From Porogramme epimiltina (Eukaryota > Basidiomycota > Agaricomycetes > Polyporales > Polyporaceae), in NCBI GenBank assembly GCA_900155495.1, contig FTLJ01000339.1, positions 1 through 64,000 on the forward strand: a stretch of DNA of 64,000 nucleotides, given 5' to 3'. Position 1 is the stretch's first letter, and each line of letters opens with the position of its first letter. The notes beneath the pieces were generated by a model. The model was not told the origin of the DNA. It ran no database searches and saw only the letters and a list, made by a program, of their open reading frames with translations. Both the position numbers and the translations under genes were made by a program. This document shows, one piece after another, positions 60,264 to 64,000 of this stretch.

Positions 60264-63169
60264 ATGGAGGCTACGGTAAGTGGATGTGCTACCAGGCTAT
60301 ATAAGGGAAACCCTTATACTCTTCCTTGTCGTAGGAGACACCTGGAAACTCTGGTTCGAACTGCCCTGGAGCTTCTAGCAAGGCATGTAGGAGATATACT
60401 CCAGGGATACCAGTGCGACCAAATTCCCCACTAACACTGGGGTACATTCTTGATATATTCAGTATACCGAGGCGGATGCCGAAGCCTGTATGGTAAATAG
60501 GTGGTAGACGATGGTCGTAATCCGTGCGCTGATGGTATTCTCCTCATACCTATAGCGTAACTTACCAGATATCTTCGAAGTTAGTATTTACAACTACACT
60601 GCCGTCGTCTACACTAAGTATACTTACTAAGCTCCACGAAGTTTGCAACAGGAACCTATACAGACATGCAGAAGGCAGAAGGATGGGCCAAGGTATCAAG
60701 TCCACTCCAGAAACACAGCGACGAGCTCCTTGAGCAGTGGATTAAGGAGATAGATGACTTCCTCATTTTCGTAAGCTCCACGATTAGTCAGGTAGGCACC
60801 CGTGTGTTCATTTTGAATGTAACCTTCAACAGGCGGGTCTTTTTTCGGGTATATTGACCGCTTTCAACGTCCAATCCTACCCACTCCTCCAGCCCGCCCC
60901 AACTGATCAAACAAACGCTATCCTAGCTACAATTTCAGCTCAACTCGAGAGCTTCCGACTGAATCCACCTTTCGTCAACTCCACCGGAAACACCTTCAAT
61001 ATCTTGACTCCGTCACCGCCGTTCAAAGCGCCCGTCTATGCGATCTGGCTTAACGCCCTTTGGTTCACTAGTCTAGTGTTCGGCCTAGCGTCGGGAATAA
61101 TCGGTATCGTTGTCAAGCAGTGGCTCAGGGAGTACAACGGCGGCCTGGGTGGAGACTCACGGGACATTTCGCGCCGCCGACAGTATCGTTACGACAATCT
61201 GCGGAAGTGGCGCGTGAGGATGATTGTTGCTATGATACCCGTCCTCCTCCTCATTGCTGCCGTCCTATTTCTGGCCGGACTCCTGATCCTCCTTTACAAC
61301 ATCCACAATACCGTCGCTCAAGTGGTGTCCGTATTTGCCGGTCTTCTCCTCCTCTTTGTCTTCGCAACCACCATACTCCCAGCAGTTTCTCGATCGTGCT
61401 GCTACTACTCCCCACAGTCCCTTGCATTTTTCAAGTTAAGGAACAACGCAGTGCGCGTCATTGGAAATGTACTCTTCTTGACAGTCAACACACTTTCTGA
61501 AGCATTCAACTGGATCACAGATCGTGTTCGGTGGGGACCCTTCTTGACATGCTATTGGACCTTCACGAGGTTGAAATCCCAAGGAAGCCCTCAGTGGAGA
61601 ATACCACGCAGTTGGCACGGCGGCGAGGGGTCCTTCGCGTCAGAATCTTACAATCTTGATATCAACATCCTCGTCACTGCTTACTCTGCCACACTCGACA
61701 CCGCCATCATTGATCATTCCATTGCCGCTTGTCTTTCCGACCATGTAGGTCATCGATTTTGGGGGGAATACACCTCCAAGTTGAAGAAGACCACTGTCAA
61801 TCTTTTCGGACCATGGGAATACTGGCCCAAGCCTGTCCTTAACGCCTTCGGAAAGATTGTTGGGAAGATGATACAGAGCTTATACAGGAATGAAGAAAGA
61901 AGGTTGGAGAGCGACGGATGGGACTCAGACTCAGGTCAAGCAAAGGACGTTTCCTCAGAACAACTCGACGTTCTGCGCACCATTTGGCGTGAATATCCCC
62001 AGTACGACACGAGGATTCGGCTGAGAGCCTTTGTTTCCCTTACTCATGGGGTCGATCCTCAAAATGCGCATGATGCGTGGAGAAGGATATTCTTCGACAA
62101 CGACATCTCCAAAATATGTGATATGGACACTAGCAAAATTGGTATGTGTTAGTTTGAATACTGCATAAAATCTGCACACATTGAGTCGCTGACATTGTTG
62201 TGTATGGTAGTCGCGCTCGCTGCTGCATATAGGTTGCGCTCGTTCGTCAAGAATCCTTCTCTCGGCTCTCCCCACAGCCCACGGCGACATATTGAATGGG
62301 AGTTGAAGGATGTCATCTTGAATCATCTATCCATCATCGAGCTCCTGTTGAGGAATCCTGTCATTTCAAAAGCGCCCGTAGACATTGAACAATTCGTCAC
62401 CGATGCTCTCAGCTCAGTGCAAGCGTTCCTGATGAAAATGGAGTGGAATATCCCCGAGAGGAATCCCCGTGCGGAGTGCTTGTCCTTCTTGGATATTCTT
62501 GAGGTTATCGGACGTGCTCACAACGAAAAGCATTCTTCGGATCTGATCACCCCTTCCCTGGTCAAAACCCTGATAAAAACTCGCGTAGCTGGTAGGCGCA
62601 TGGTGTATTACGTACGCGATTGGGAGCCGCTAACTTTGCGTGTAGTTGTTCATGCCGCCGCAAACAGCTTGCATGCGTTTGTGGATAACTCGAGCCTGGG
62701 ATCTCCCTATAATCAACGGAATGTCTTATGGGAGCTGATCAACATAATTTTACCCCCCCTACGCATCATCTGGCGGCTACTTGGGGATTCCGCTCTTTCA
62801 ATTGCGTTCGTAGGCATCGAGCCATTAATCGCTGATGTGATGGGCTCTATGCAGAAACTCTTGCTAGGAATGGATTGGAAGAGCCACCCCGAGATGAGAA
62901 GCCCGTTAATGGAGAGCATTTATTTTGCAGCCATTCTCGAGATCATCATGCAAATTCACAGGAACGAGTTCGCCAAAGATCTGATCACCCCTACCTTGGT
63001 CAAAACCTTAACGAGCACATTTATACAACTCACGAACGACAGCAACTGGGAGCACGTCGAATCAACGGATCCCGATGTGGAGCAGTGCAGAGAAATTCTT
63101 GTCCAACTACATTCCGAAATCGTGATAAGGGGTTCTTCCGGTGCACATCACGAAGTATCAGCCACTTGA
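60264..63169 (+). CDS. DUF-E: DUF6535 membrane protein with 2 C-terminal repeat units
   Basis: Eight exons: 60264-60275, 60335-60382, 60463-60492, 60556-60579, 60642-60770, 60833-62141, 62211-62591, 62646-63169; 818 aa, one open frame. The N-terminus is reduced: four phase-0 exons of 4, 16, 10 and 8 codons, lacking counterparts of DUF-A/C/D exons 3-5. Exon 2 (ETPGNSGSN) matches DUF-A exon 2; the donor after it reads GC, not GT, so a GC-AG intron must be assumed. Exon 5 has the same 129 bases as in DUF-C. The core exon shows AGLFSGILTAFNVQSY, KQWLREYNGGLG, the long helices and SCCYYSPQ. Two units follow, the last being the terminal type (WEHVESTDPDVEQC). Core and repeats are secure; the first three exons are less so. 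Confidence 0.8.
62211..63169 (+). repeat. Exon-encoded repeat array of DUF-E (2 units)
   Basis: One full-type unit (381 bases, phase 1 at both ends) and the terminal unit. Signature blocks GSPHSPRRHIEWELKDVIL, then DALSSVQAFLMKMEWN, LITPSLVKTL, and in the terminal unit LGMDWK and LITPTLVKTL. The two units are less alike than those within DUF-A or DUF-C. Confidence 0.85.
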
Positions 63170-63645
63170 GACACATGCTACATTGGCATCAAATATCCTA
63201 AATAGTTGCGTTAGATTATTTATCATTTAACAGTACATGCTTACATCTGTCATCAGTTCTACAGTGCTACTTGTCGTTGATGTTGCTACCGCTGCGAGCA
63301 GTTAACAACTTGACACTTCTATGGACCCAGCTCTTCGATAACATTCCACCCCTCCTCGTGCTCCCACCTCAGGTCAATGTCACGTTGCATATCAGTGGCT
63401 GCTTTTCTCGTGCAAGATGACCGTGGACCACACTTCCCAAACGACAGCCAACGTCTCTGAAGGTTATCGCGCAACCGAAACCGACCCTATAGTACTACTC
63501 AGTGCATCTACACGCAATACGGAAAACGCAATCGGCGCCAAACGGACTGGACGCCGGGACGGTCGACGACATCAGCAAACACCGCATTTCATTCTATGTA
63601 TTTAGGGCATTGCAATTAGTGATCTGGTTTGCAAGCGCGCGCAAT
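63170..63645. other. DUF-E 3' flank with relic also seen at 17.2-17.4 kb
   Basis: AT-rich probable 3' UTR to about 63290, then the minus-strand relic at 63318-63415 (see 17207-17447). Plus-strand sequence shared with the 17.3 kb copy includes CCCCTCCTCGTGCTCCC. Confidence 0.4.
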
Positions 63646-63689
63646 TGACGGCAATTACTTACAACCGGGGCGCGAGATTGGAAACCGCC

Positions 63690-63998
63690 CTAACCGCTTG
63701 TAATGGGGTGGGCCGTATTGGGACAACTTGCAATGTACGGGGGGTATTGGGACCGATTGTGACGGATTGTGAGCAAGCAAAATGTGTTGTGATAGTCAGA
63801 ATAATATGGACCGTTGGCTCCATCCGCCGCACCCACAAATGCGACGTACAGCGACTCCCCGTCTGTGAATGTGAACTCCACGCCCCCCAACCGCGGCCGC
63901 TCGACACGGTTGAGCGTGGGCCACGCGGCGAGCAGCGCATTCGTGTACATGCGGAGTGCGTCGCAAAAAGGGCCCCCTGCGGGCTGCGAGCGAGCCGG
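63690..63998 (-). CDS. Partial coding exon cut by the right edge, unknown family
   Basis: On the minus strand a frame is open from the right edge through GGPFCDALRMYTNALLAAW and GGVEFTFTDGESLYVAFVGA to a stop at 63690. Composition and the amphipathic, structured look of this segment suggest real coding sequence, whose 5' part lies beyond the window. The part after GAADGAN may be intron rather than protein. No family recognised. Confidence 0.35.
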   Translation of the reverse strand, partial: PARSQPAGGPFCDALRMYTNALLAAWPTLNRVERPRLGGVEFTFTDGESLYVAFVGAADGANGPYYSDYHNTFCLLTIRHNRSQYPPYIASCPNTAHPITSG

Positions 63999-64000
63999 CC

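Overview
The window is nuclear DNA of a filamentous basidiomycete, most likely an Agaricomycete of the polypore type. The evidence is many 50-70 bp GT-AG introns, about 50-55% GC, no operons or Shine-Dalgarno sites, and a multigene family of DUF6535 membrane proteins, which I know as an Agaricomycete-expanded family. Identification of the domain and the organism is by recognition, not by a search.

Layout. Five intact or nearly intact DUF6535 loci and one decayed copy dominate the coding content. DUF-A lies at 1311-5290 (+), DUF-B at 10976-13513 (-), a 5'-truncated pseudogene at 14228-15290 (+), DUF-C at 20284-26542 (+), DUF-D at 36906-43424 (+) and DUF-E at 60264-63169 (+). Gene models were built by hand, splicing conserved donor and acceptor positions shared by the paralogs; each gives one continuous frame, except DUF-D, which carries one internal stop. 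Each protein has three blocks. The four + strand genes start with a variable, low-complexity N-terminus made of tiny phase-0 exons. Next comes a single large exon carrying the four-helix DUF6535 membrane domain and a conserved soluble segment. Last is a C-terminal array of about 126-residue helical units, one unit per exon, every internal exon bounded by phase-1 introns. Unit number differs sharply: 3 in A, 1 in B, 8 in C, 9 in D, 2 in E and 2 in the pseudogene.

Between these genes lie long stretches without convincing genes. They are built from diverged low-copy repeats. Family 'A' has long copies at 27.7-31.1, 43.7-46.9 and 53.4-55.1 kb plus fragments. Family 'D' has copies at 31.2-32.9, 51.2-53.3, 55.2-57.1 and 59.3-60.0 kb. 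The 3' flank of DUF-A is duplicated behind the pseudogene and, in part, behind DUF-D. There is one clear non-autonomous DNA transposon (33255-33732, TA target duplication, about 42 bp inverted ends), three clusters of a GC-rich minisatellite (57.5-59.2 kb), a near-perfect palindrome (55.1 kb), and a decayed class III aminotransferase gene (34930-36005, -). A small four-exon candidate gene of unknown function sits at 8051-8487.

How it fits together. The sequence looks like a fast-turning-over cluster of membrane-anchored repeat proteins. Symmetric exons allow whole repeat units or N-terminal segments to be added or lost without breaking the frame. A role in recognition or self/non-self sensing is my inference only; no catalytic or signalling domain was seen.
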